Under the pieces are notes generated by a model. The model did not search any database. It had not been told where the DNA came from and saw only the letters and a list, made by a program, of their open reading frames with translations. From contig DASQHF010000075.1 in the NCBI GenBank assembly GCA_035632215.1, positions 1 to 12,936 of the forward strand: 12,936 bases of DNA. Reading direction: 5' to 3'. The DNA is from CAIYRG01 sp035632215. GTDB lineage: Bacteria; Pseudomonadota; Alphaproteobacteria; Micropepsales; Micropepsaceae. The position numbers were made by a program, and so were the translations under genes. Of the stretch, positions 1 to 6,875 are shown one piece after another. Positions within the stretch are counted from its first letter, which is position 1, and every line of letters begins with the position of its first letter.

Positions 1-723
<723 letters not shown>

Positions 724-828
724 GGAATCCCGTTGGTTTCCGACCCAAAATCCCGCTCAAAATAAAGGGTCGATCCGACCATGCGGGACGCCTCAAAGCA
801 AAGCAAGAGGGCCAAATTACGCCATTTC

Positions 829-843
829 TTAAAGGGACTTTAA
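829..843. promoter_or_regulatory. Perfect CtrA-type site TTAA-N7-TTAA
   Basis: The bases TTAAAGGGACTTTAA read as TTAA, seven bases, TTAA. This is exactly the full-site consensus described for the alphaproteobacterial cell-cycle regulator CtrA. The site is also a perfect 6+3+6 palindrome. Its centre lies about 33 bases before the ATG at 869, so it could activate or repress the DUF2336 gene, and it might also affect dapD on the other side. The match is seen directly; binding by CtrA is inferred. Short AT-rich sites like this can occur by chance. Confidence 0.5.
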
Positions 844-853
844 CGCCGGACGT

Positions 854-859
854 GGGAGG
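854..859 (+). promoter_or_regulatory. Ribosome-binding site of the DUF2336 gene
   Basis: GGGAGG lies nine bases before the ATG at 869 and fixes that start codon over other in-frame candidates. Confidence 0.75.
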
Positions 860-868
860 CTCGGTCGC

Positions 869-2146
869 ATGGTCGCCTCCCTCTTAAAACGCCTCTTCTC
901 GAGGAAGGAGCTGCCCAAAAAGCTCTCCTACGAAGAAGCGCGCGCGGTGCTAGAGTCGCATCACGCGACGCTTGAAGAAGAGCTCGCGGCGCGGTCTGAC
1001 GCCGAGCCCGAGATGCTCTACTACCTCGCCGAGCGTGGGCCAGATGCGACGCGCATCGTGGTTGCGTCAAACCCGGCGACACCTGCGGTCGCCAACCGCT
1101 TCCTCGCCGACGACGTCAATCCCGAGGTCCGCGCCGAGCTCGCGCGCAAGATCGGCCGCCTTCTCCCCGATCTTCTGGCCGATGAGCGCGAGCACGTCTG
1201 CGATCTCACGTTACAGACGCTCCAACGTCTCGCCACCGACCAGCTGCCGCGCGTGCGTGCCATTCTCGCCGAAGAGATCAAAGAGCTCGATTGCGTGCCG
1301 AAGGACGTGATCGACAAGCTCGCGCGCGATGTCGACGAGACGGTAAGCGTGCCGATCCTCGAATATTCGCCGCTGTTGTCCGATACCGACCTCCTCGAGA
1401 TCGTTGCCACCGCGCGGGCGCAAAGCGCGCTCACCGCGATCGCCCGCCGCCGCGGTTTGAGCGAAAGCGTTTCCGACGCGATCGTCGCGTCGCTCGATAT
1501 TCCGGCGGTCGCGGCGCTCCTTGCCAATCCCAATGCACGCATCCGCGAGCATGCGCTCGAGGAGGTAATCGACCACGCGCGCTCGATCGAATCCTGGCAC
1601 GGGCCGCTCGTCATGCGCACGGATTTGTCGCTTCGCGCCATTCGCCGCATCGCGGGCTTCGTGGGAAAGGCGCTTTTAGAGCAGCTCAGCCTTCGCCATG
1701 GTCTGGATGAAGAGACACAGAATCACCTGAGGCGCGCGCTCAAGCAGCGCCTAGACAAGCATGACGACGTGGCGCGCAGCGACGAAGACAAGGCGCGCTT
1801 CGCGGTGCACGAGGCGCACAAGAACGGGCAGCTCGACGAGCACTATGTCGAAGAGGCGTTGGAAACAGGCAACCGCGACGCGCTGATCGAATGCTTCTCT
1901 CTTCTCGCCGAAGCGCCACGGTCGCTGATCGAGAAGATCTTCTCCTCGCGCAGCGCCAAGGCGATCACGGCGCTTGCCTGGCGCGCCGGGCTTTCCATGC
2001 GCATCGCGTTCAAGATCCAGACCATGGTGGTGAAGCTCCCGGCAGACGAATTGCTACCCGCGCGGGCGGGCGTCGCCTTTCCGCTCTCGGAAGACGAGAT
2101 GCGCTGGCACTTGTCGTATTTCGGGTTACCCGAAAAGAAGACGTAG
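869..2146 (+). CDS. DUF2336 domain-containing protein
   Basis: A 425-residue protein without a signal peptide or membrane segments, so probably cytoplasmic. The opening MVASLLKRLFSRKELPKKLSYEEARAVLES-type N-terminus, followed by many short amphipathic helices rich in Ala, Leu, Arg and Glu, fits the DUF2336 family. That family is largely alphaproteobacterial and has HEAT-like helical repeats. Recurrent helix-pair units such as the stretches near residues 60-110 and 120-180 resemble protein-interaction solenoids. Its biochemical function is not established, and I do not assign one. The start is supported by GGGAGG nine bases upstream. The gene ends 17 bases before the convergent stop of the TIM-barrel gene. 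A CtrA-type palindrome sits just upstream, hinting at cell-cycle-linked expression. Family assignment is from recognition of the sequence pattern. Confidence 0.83.
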   Translation: MVASLLKRLFSRKELPKKLSYEEARAVLESHHATLEEELAARSDAEPEMLYYLAERGPDATRIVVASNPATPAVANRFLADDVNPEVRAELARKIGRLLPDLLADEREHVCDLTLQTLQRLATDQLPRVRAILAEEIKELDCVPKDVIDKLARDVDETVSVPILEYSPLLSDTDLLEIVATARAQSALTAIARRRGLSESVSDAIVASLDIPAVAALLANPNARIREHALEEVIDHARSIESWHGPLVMRTDLSLRAIRRIAGFVGKALLEQLSLRHGLDEETQNHLRRALKQRLDKHDDVARSDEDKARFAVHEAHKNGQLDEHYVEEALETGNRDALIECFSLLAEAPRSLIEKIFSSRSAKAITALAWRAGLSMRIAFKIQTMVVKLPADELLPARAGVAFPLSEDEMRWHLSYFGLPEKKT

Positions 2147-2163
2147 GGCTCAGCGGCAGGTGC

Positions 2164-3078
2164 CTACAGCACCTCCGCCTTCCGCATGACAGCCTCGCAT
2201 TTTTGCTTGATCTCGCGCGCGACCTCGTAGGGATCGCCCATTTGGTATTTCGGCAGGAACAGCTCGACCGACAACGGGCCGGCATAACCTTTGGCCGAGA
2301 GCTTGCGCAGCATCGTCTCGATCGGCGCCACGCCGTCGCCTGGAATGATCCGGGTGTTGTTGTCCAAGAGCTCGCGCGGCATGTCGGGGACATCCTGGAA
2401 ATGGACGTGCTGGATCTCGCCCGTGTGGATCTGATCCATGTCCCCGAGTTTGTTGAGCCCCGACCAGAAATGATAGAAATCGAACATCACGCCGAAATTC
2501 GAATGCGCCGCTTCGCGCGTCGTTTTGAGCGCGGTTAGAAGCGTCGACATGTAGGGAGACGCGCGCACGAATTCGACACTGACGAGCATATTGAACGCCT
2601 TCGCGGTCTCGCCGACGCTCTCCATGTTCTCGGCCACGATCTTGTACTCGTCGGGGTTTAGTTTCCGCATCCCGGCGCTCGTCGTGTAGACCTTCTTGAG
2701 GCCGAACGGCGCGAACAATTCGAGGCGACGCTTCAAGCTCTCGATCGCTTTTGCGTGCTCGGCATTCGGCTCGAGCAATCCGTCTACCGCGACCGCGCCG
2801 TGCACGAGCGTGAGCCCATTGTCGCTCAAGACCTTGCGCGCACCCTCGCGCGTGTCCGCCCTCAAGAAATCCTCGATCACGAGGGCATTCATCTCGGCAA
2901 ATTTTATGCCGGCCTTTCCCCAGCCCTCGAGCGAACGCCGATAACCCGCCGCGGCCGATGTGTTCGAGTGCATGCTAAGCGTCATCTTGCGCTCTGCCGC
3001 GAACGCTCGTTCGACGGTGCCCAAGGTCACCAGGCTCGCCGCGGCCGTGCCGATCAAAACCTCTCGTCGTGTTGTCAT
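2164..3078 (-). CDS. Tat-exported sugar phosphate isomerase/epimerase-like TIM-barrel protein
   Basis: A 304-residue protein of the xylose isomerase-like/AP endonuclease 2 TIM-barrel superfamily, which includes hydroxypyruvate isomerases and inosose dehydratases. The N-terminus TTRREVLIG followed by a hydrophobic stretch ending ERAFAAE is a twin-arginine (Tat) signal, so export is expected. Candidate divalent-metal ligands, in the order usual for the fold, are Glu169 (VSVEF), Asp200 and His203 (MFDFYHFW), His226 (QHVHFQD) and Glu272 (LSVELF). I chose the ATG at 3078 because GGGGA lies five bases upstream and the Tat motif follows at once. An ATG at 3090 adds only MGTT. The gene follows the tandem-barrel gene with under 20 bases between stop and start, so the two are probably co-transcribed. 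The substrate is unknown; exported members are common in soil bacteria and poorly characterised. Confidence 0.85.
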   Translation of the reverse strand: MTTRREVLIGTAAASLVTLGTVERAFAAERKMTLSMHSNTSAAAGYRRSLEGWGKAGIKFAEMNALVIEDFLRADTREGARKVLSDNGLTLVHGAVAVDGLLEPNAEHAKAIESLKRRLELFAPFGLKKVYTTSAGMRKLNPDEYKIVAENMESVGETAKAFNMLVSVEFVRASPYMSTLLTALKTTREAAHSNFGVMFDFYHFWSGLNKLGDMDQIHTGEIQHVHFQDVPDMPRELLDNNTRIIPGDGVAPIETMLRKLSAKGYAGPLSVELFLPKYQMGDPYEVAREIKQKCEAVMRKAEVL

Positions 3079-3094
3079 TGTCGTCCCCATGCGA

Positions 3095-3973
3095 TCACCG
3101 TAAAAAATCGTCCTTATCGATGAAGGGTGAGATCGTCACCCACCAGCTCGATTGCGCGCTGTCGGCGTTGATGGCGAGCGGCTTGATCTGGCCGGCCTTC
3201 ACCGCCGCCATGCGTGCATCCTGCAGCGCTTGAGCATTGATGCCTTCCGTTTCCCAGATGACGAGATATTTCGTGAAGGGAAGCCGCGGCGGCGGCGAGG
3301 TGGCTGGCGTCGCCGCATGGCGGAAACGCTGCGCCGCCATCCAGCCGGGCAAGGCCAGCACCTCGTTGATCTCCTTCGACAGCGCCGTTTCGAACTCGGC
3401 ATCGTTTAACCCAACCTTCGGCTCGACGAAATCGAGCTCGACATAGCGATTTGGCCGCGGCGTCTTGTTGTCGGAGACATCGGGAATGAACGGCTTCTTC
3501 CTATCGGGCCGCGTCACGCGCGGACCGATCACCTGAAACGTCCCGTTCACCGGCCCGTCCGCGGAATAATCGAATCCGGGAATGAGGCGGCTTTTGCCGC
3601 CGGCGATGGCCTCGCGCGATTCGGCTTGGATCTTTCCCAAGTCGTCGCCCTCTTGGTCCCAGATGATCAGATTGCCGCGCCGGTAGAGGGGCTGCGTCGT
3701 GCGAGGCATGACCGACACGAGGCGGAAACGCTGTGCTCCGGTCCAGCCTGGGAGCTGAACCAGATCGCCCATATGCATGTTCTGATAGCCGTCGTTGAAA
3801 TCGAATTCGCGACCCGGCATCGGATCGGCCATCACCAGATAAGCGTAACGATTCTGGCCTTTGGGTGCTTCGCGCGTGCCCGGCTTGCCGATCGACCACT
3901 GCGCCTGTGTGGCGGTCGAGAGCATAAGCGCCACGCCGGCGCCGACGAAAAGTTGTTTGAAAATCCTCTTCAT
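3095..3973 (-). CDS. Secreted protein with two tandem dimeric alpha-beta barrel (EthD-like) domains
   Basis: A 292-residue protein with a Sec signal peptide, MKRIFKQLF then a hydrophobic core, with likely cleavage after TQA at residue 24. The mature part appears to hold two related domains, about residues 43-150 and 176-285. Each opens with a beta strand (YAYLVMADP; YVELDFVEP), continues through an acidic helix and reaches a matching motif: LVQLPGWTGAQRFRLV (71-86) and VLALPGWMAAQRFRHA (205-220). Each then has a strand ending in IIWDQEG or VIWETEG. The LPGW-x2-AQRFR pattern resembles the PGF-x-SAQRF motif of small dimeric alpha-beta barrel proteins such as EthD-like ones, so this looks like a duplicated, fused and exported version. 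No function is assigned. The ATG at 3973 has GAGG five bases upstream; a longer frame to 4123 would overlap the next gene and lacks a signal peptide. Confidence 0.8.
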   Translation of the reverse strand: MKRIFKQLFVGAGVALMLSTATQAQWSIGKPGTREAPKGQNRYAYLVMADPMPGREFDFNDGYQNMHMGDLVQLPGWTGAQRFRLVSVMPRTTQPLYRRGNLIIWDQEGDDLGKIQAESREAIAGGKSRLIPGFDYSADGPVNGTFQVIGPRVTRPDRKKPFIPDVSDNKTPRPNRYVELDFVEPKVGLNDAEFETALSKEINEVLALPGWMAAQRFRHAATPATSPPPRLPFTKYLVIWETEGINAQALQDARMAAVKAGQIKPLAINADSAQSSWWVTISPFIDKDDFLR

Positions 3974-3998
3974 GTCGACCTCGTTCCAGATCCACGAA

Positions 3999-4029
3999 CA
4001 ACATGGCCGAGCGCGACCCGGCCATGTTG
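3999..4029. repeat. REP-like palindrome between the HbpS-like and tandem-barrel genes
   Basis: Arms CAACATGGCCG (3999-4009) and CGGCCATGTTG (4019-4029) are perfect inverted copies of 11 bases around a nine-base loop. The element occupies nearly half of the 73-base gap between two co-directional genes. Its arms resemble the abundant intergenic palindromes with an ATGGCCGGG arm known from Rhizobiales genomes. It could also act as an mRNA stem that uncouples expression of the two genes. No T-run follows on the minus strand, so it is not a classical terminator. Confidence 0.65.
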
Positions 4030-4046
4030 CGTTCGCTAGGTCTTTT

Positions 4047-4538
4047 TCAGAGTTGTCCTTTGATGCGGTTGATGCCTGCCTGCGAGCAATCGTCGTCCTT
4101 GCCCGGCGAACCTGAAACTCCAACCGCGCCGAGCACTTCCTTGCCGGACATGATGGGAATGCCGCCTCCGATCCCGATAATGCCCGGGAGCGTTGCGCGT
4201 TGGCGTGCGCCTTCGTTCTTTGGATCGGCGATCTGCTTGGCGAAGTTGGCCGACGGCGAGCCGAATGTCAGCGCCGTGTAGGCCTTGCGGCGGCTGTTTT
4301 CCATCGTGTGAGGCGCTGCTCCATCGCCTTTGATCTGGGCAACGATCTCACCGTCGCGCCCCACAACGGTCGCCGACACCTGATAGCCCATGGCCTGACA
4401 GGCCTCGATCGCACCAGTCGCGACCGCTGTGATCATCTTATAGGTCAGCGCCTTCTGCGTTGCCGGCTGCGCTTGAACAGAAGCGCCAAAAGCGCAAGCC
4501 GATGCGATGAGAGTGACGCCAATAAGCCGCTTGGACAT
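4047..4538 (-). CDS. Secreted GlcG/HbpS-family (heme-binding type) protein
   Basis: A 163-residue protein of the GlcG/HbpS family (Pfam PF03928, formerly DUF336). It carries a Sec signal peptide of about 23 residues ending in VQA. Family hallmarks include the early helix with TGAIEACQAMGYQVSATVVGRDG (42-64), the NSRRKAYTALTFG segment (81-93) and the glycine-rich LPGIIGIGGGIPI (118-130) followed by VLGAVGVSGSPG (136-147). Characterised HbpS binds heme outside the cell and supports redox sensing; many GlcG members lie beside oxidation pathways with unknown roles. Whether this one binds heme cannot be told by eye. Start choice is clear: AGGAGGAAG ends a few bases before the ATG at 4538. A longer frame to 4817 would run across the divergent promoter region. 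It heads an apparent operon with the tandem-barrel and TIM-barrel genes and is divergent from paralog A. Confidence 0.88.
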   Translation of the reverse strand: MSKRLIGVTLIASACAFGASVQAQPATQKALTYKMITAVATGAIEACQAMGYQVSATVVGRDGEIVAQIKGDGAAPHTMENSRRKAYTALTFGSPSANFAKQIADPKNEGARQRATLPGIIGIGGGIPIMSGKEVLGAVGVSGSPGKDDDCSQAGINRIKGQL

Positions 4539-4610
4539 GACTTCCTCCTGATCTTTTCCGGTTTGCGAAGACCGCGCGAACAATAATGCATTTGGGCTGC
4601 GCCTGTCCTC

Positions 4611-4635
4611 GTTAGCGTCTCGAATGAGAGCTAAC
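4611..4635. repeat. Operator-like inverted repeat
   Basis: GTTAGC (4611-4616) pairs with GCTAAC (4630-4635). After a single unpaired G, TCTC (4618-4621) pairs with GAGA (4626-4629), leaving loop GAAT. This gives ten base pairs in a 25-base near-symmetrical site. It sits mid-way between two divergent genes, where a regulator could control both. A regulator gene is not present next to it. Confidence 0.5.
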
Positions 4636-4651
4636 CGGACCGTAATCCGTT

Positions 4652-4676
4652 GTCGCCGCTGTACATCATCGGCGAC
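4652..4676. repeat. Inverted repeat upstream of paralog A
   Basis: GTCGCCG (4652-4658) and CGGCGAC (4670-4676) are perfect inverted copies with an 11-base loop, 35 bases before the start codon of paralog A. It may be an operator or a 5' leader stem. Confidence 0.45.
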
Positions 4677-4697
4677 TGGCGATAGACCGCTCTTATC

Positions 4698-4704
4698 AGG
4701 AGGG
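4698..4704 (+). promoter_or_regulatory. Strong ribosome-binding site of paralog A
   Basis: AGGAGGG lies six bases before the ATG at 4711. It decides this start over the in-frame ATG at 4624, which would put 29 charged residues before the signal peptide. Confidence 0.85.
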
Positions 4705-4710
4705 ACGCTC

Positions 4711-5616
4711 ATGTCCAGATTGGCAGCGATCATCGGGTTAAGCTTTGGCGCCTGTGCGCTCGCGGCGGGCGCTGCGCATGCTGCAAGCACGGCCTCGCCG
4801 CCCGATTTCGCGCCCAATCCTGAAGTCAGCTGGGCCGCGACACCCGGTCCTTATCTTGCGCCGCCGTCGGGTCCCGGGCCCGTGCCTCCTCTTGATGCCC
4901 GGCACGGCTCTCCCAACGCGGGCTTTATCGAGAGAGGCGTGCAGCCAACCTTCGAAATGGGAGATCCCGAGGCGCCGATCCTGCAACCATGGGCCAAAGA
5001 GCAAGTCCGCGCGCGGAATGATGCCATCATGGCGGGGAAGCCCGGCTTTACCCGCCAGGCGAGCTGCTGGCCCAACGGCACGCCTGCGTTCCTTCTCTAT
5101 CCGCAACAGCCGGTATTCTTCGTGCAATCGCCCAAAGAGGTGCTGATGATCTGGCAGGGCGACCATCAGGTCCGCCGCGTCTACCTGGACACGGCGCATT
5201 CCAAAAACCCGAAACCGTCCTGGTACGGAGAATCGATCGGCCATTACGAAGGCGATACGCTGGTCGTCGACACGATTGCGATTTCGGACAAAAGCCTCGT
5301 CGACAATTTCGGCACGCCGCACACCGCGCAGCTTCATACCATCGAACGTTATCGCTTGTCCGACGACCGCATGCGGCTCGAGGTGAGCCTGCATGTCGAG
5401 GACCCGGGCACCTTCACGACGCCCTGGGACGCGATGCGGCGCTACCGGCGGGTCGAGCCGCGCGTCGCCGAGCCGCCGAAAAGAGCCGACGATTTTCTCT
5501 CCGCGGCCGGCAATGCCGGACCGATGCTCGAATCGAGCTGTGCGGAAAATCCGCACGGACTGTTCGATGCTCCCGGAACCTTGCCGATCCCGAAGGCCGA
5601 CGCACCCGACTTTTGA
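4711..5616 (+). CDS. Secreted protein of unnamed family, paralog A
   Basis: A 301-residue protein with a Sec signal peptide of about 24 residues (ending AAHA), then a Pro-rich segment (about 29-65). The core contains CWPNGTP (119-125), FFVQSPKEVLMIWQGD (136-151), SWYGESIGHYEGD (170-182), TPHTAQLHTIERYRL (202-216) and a final SSCAEN...PDF tail. Two further genes in this window (paralogs B and C) share these blocks, and paralog C is closest, with about 51 of 78 identical residues by hand count between FFVQ and ERY-x-L. I recognise the pattern from many unannotated secreted proteins of Acidobacteria and Rhizobiales, but no function is known to me. His178, His204, His209 and Glu212 are shared by all three copies, as are Cys119 and Cys277. 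The gene is divergent from the HbpS-like operon and ends two bases before a convergent small gene. Confidence 0.87.
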   Translation: MSRLAAIIGLSFGACALAAGAAHAASTASPPDFAPNPEVSWAATPGPYLAPPSGPGPVPPLDARHGSPNAGFIERGVQPTFEMGDPEAPILQPWAKEQVRARNDAIMAGKPGFTRQASCWPNGTPAFLLYPQQPVFFVQSPKEVLMIWQGDHQVRRVYLDTAHSKNPKPSWYGESIGHYEGDTLVVDTIAISDKSLVDNFGTPHTAQLHTIERYRLSDDRMRLEVSLHVEDPGTFTTPWDAMRRYRRVEPRVAEPPKRADDFLSAAGNAGPMLESSCAENPHGLFDAPGTLPIPKADAPDF

Positions 5617-5618
5617 GG

Positions 5619-5825
5619 TTATTGCTCCCTTTTCTGGGCTCTCTGGATCTCTTCAGCCAGCTTGAGCCATTCCCTAGCAACCTTGAGGTATCCGGCGCGG
5701 TGCCCCGGCCGGGCCGCTCTCGCCAGTCCTTTGGTTTGCTCTGCCAAAAGACGGCATAAAGCCACACGATCGGCAGAGTTGAGTCTCCGAAATTCTTCCG
5801 CGTTGAATTTGGGAAAATCGGGCAT
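5619..5825 (-). CDS. Small hypothetical protein, helical
   Basis: A 68-residue soluble protein beginning MPDFPKFNAEEFRRL. It has no signal peptide or membrane segment. It is built from two or three amphipathic helices, with a pattern of Leu/Ala at regular spacing (CRLLAEQTKGLARAA; YLKVAREWLKLAEEIQ). Small proteins with a similar C-R-x-LA...YL-x2-A-x-EW-x2-LA pattern are familiar to me from Bradyrhizobium-type genomes, always without function. The ATG at 5825 is preferred because GGGGGAG lies three to four bases upstream; an ATG at 5855 would add ten residues. It is convergent with paralog A and is the only gene in the accessory block without an export signal. Its reality rests on the ribosome-binding site and the ordered helix pattern. 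Confidence 0.65.
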   Translation of the reverse strand: MPDFPKFNAEEFRRLNSADRVALCRLLAEQTKGLARAARPGHRAGYLKVAREWLKLAEEIQRAQKREQ

Positions 5826-5946
5826 GGCTCCCCCTTTATGGGGTGTGCCCTCCATCCCGCTGGCTGGCAGCGTAAGGCCAAGCCAACGGTTCCTTCAAGC
5901 GAATTTCCCATGACGGGAGAGGATGGGGCGTGGAGCTATTAGCGCT
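5826..5946. other. Intergenic gap between paralog B and the small gene
   Basis: Noncoding, 121 bases. On the minus strand CCCC-ATAAA-GGGG forms a short stem that overlaps the ribosome-binding site of the small gene (about 5829-5841) and might mask it. I see no recognisable promoter or terminator. Confidence 0.45.
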
Positions 5947-6855
5947 TCAAAAGTCGGGCTTTGCCGCTGTCGGAATCGCCACATCCTTTTCGGTCCCGAA
6001 CTTATGTGGGTTTTCGGCGCAGATGCTTTCTTCCCACTCGGTCACCTGGGGACGATAGGTCATGGTCGCGGTCCACGGCATCGTGAAGACGCCTTCATCC
6101 TCGACCGTGAACTCGAGCTGTAGGTGCTTGCCCTTGTAGTTGAGATTGACGGTGTTCAGCCCGACTTGAAAATTTTCTTTCGCGTCCCGGTCGAGCCCGT
6201 CTTTGGCTTGGTCGTAATCGAGCAGCCGATAGCGTTCGACGACGTGCAGCGCGGACGTGTGCGGCGTGCCGTACCAATCGAGCATCGCATAGGGCCCTAT
6301 CTTGATACCGACAGTGTCGATAACAAGCGTGTCGCCTTCGAAATGTCCGACCGAATCCCCATACCAGGAGGGCGTCACGCGTTTGGGATGTTGCTGGTTC
6401 ATCCGCACATGACGCACTTCGTGATCCTCGTAATAGAGGAAGGTAACCTCGTTCTTCTGCTGGAGGACCTCGATTGCCGTGGTCGTGAAAACGAAGGGAA
6501 TCCCACCGGGCCAACACTGATTGCGCGGCGTCGGATAGCCGATGCCGGCCTGCGAGATTTCGCCGTGCCTCTTCACGATCTCGGCGGCTTCAGGCTTCAG
6601 GATCGGGTTGTGGTAGTCGCCGACAAGCTGGCGATTGTCGCTCGTGATGCCGCGCCGCGAGAGGTTCGTGATCGAGGTCGGGCCCGAGGCAAGGGGCTCG
6701 TAGCCGGTGATCGAAGTGTGGGCCCACACGCCGGACAGATCCGGAACGGACGCAGATGCGTTTCTAGCGATTGGCGACGCCCCTTGCGCCAAGCCGCATG
6801 CTGTCGCCGCCAGCAGTGCGACGGGGAAGAGGAAGGTCTGCCGCCGTATCTTCAT
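5947..6855 (-). CDS. Secreted protein of unnamed family, paralog B
   Basis: A 302-residue relative of paralogs A and C. It opens with a Sec signal (MKIRRQTFLFPVALLAATACGLAQG), and the mature N-terminus has PDLSGVWAHTS (38-48), a motif frequent in this group. Shared blocks are QCWPGGIP (113-120), EVTFLYYEDHEVRHVRM (136-152), SWYGDSVGHFEGDTLVIDTVG (163-183), TPHTSALHVVERYRLL (197-212), and the tail ICAENPHKFG ending in KPDF. It carries an insertion of about 25 residues (about 213-240) after ERYRLL that A and C lack. His171, His199, His204, Glu207, Cys114 and Cys279 match the positions conserved in the other two. It starts 20 bases after the stop of paralog C, so they probably form one transcript. 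No clear ribosome-binding site precedes the ATG, which suggests reinitiation or coupling. A weak lipobox reading around Cys20 is possible but not favoured. Confidence 0.85.
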   Translation of the reverse strand: MKIRRQTFLFPVALLAATACGLAQGASPIARNASASVPDLSGVWAHTSITGYEPLASGPTSITNLSRRGITSDNRQLVGDYHNPILKPEAAEIVKRHGEISQAGIGYPTPRNQCWPGGIPFVFTTTAIEVLQQKNEVTFLYYEDHEVRHVRMNQQHPKRVTPSWYGDSVGHFEGDTLVIDTVGIKIGPYAMLDWYGTPHTSALHVVERYRLLDYDQAKDGLDRDAKENFQVGLNTVNLNYKGKHLQLEFTVEDEGVFTMPWTATMTYRPQVTEWEESICAENPHKFGTEKDVAIPTAAKPDF

Positions 6856-6875
6856 GCGTGGTCTGCGGGACTAGC

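Larger units (their letters stand above)
724..868. promoter_or_regulatory. Divergent intergenic region between dapD and the DUF2336 gene
   Basis: These 145 bases separate two divergently read genes and must hold the promoters of both. Two perfect palindromes are visible: GGTCG-ATC-CGACC at 768-780 and TTAAAG-GGA-CTTTAA at 829-843. I found no convincing sigma-70 -35/-10 pair for either direction. No coding potential was recognised here. Confidence 0.6.
4539..4710. promoter_or_regulatory. Divergent intergenic region with two successive inverted repeats
   Basis: These 172 bases separate the HbpS-like operon (minus) from paralog A (plus) and should contain both promoters and any shared control. 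Two inverted repeats are visible. One is GTTAGC...GCTAAC at 4611-4635, whose stem continues inward as TCTC/GAGA. The other is GTCGCCG...CGGCGAC at 4652-4676. I saw no clear sigma-70 box pair and no coding potential. Confidence 0.6.

Noticed and set aside
3095..4123. Longer form of the tandem-barrel protein starting at 4123
   Set aside because: It would overlap the HbpS-like gene and read through the REP-like palindrome; the ATG at 3973 has GAGG and a signal peptide.
4047..4817. Longer form of the HbpS-like protein starting at 4817
   Set aside because: It would cross the divergent promoter region and the start of paralog A. A strong AGGAGGAAG and a signal peptide mark the ATG at 4538.
5947..6855. 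Paralog B as a lipoprotein anchored at Cys20
   Set aside because: The residues before Cys20 (Ala-Thr-Ala) are a poor lipobox, and A and C have ordinary Sec signals without a Cys.
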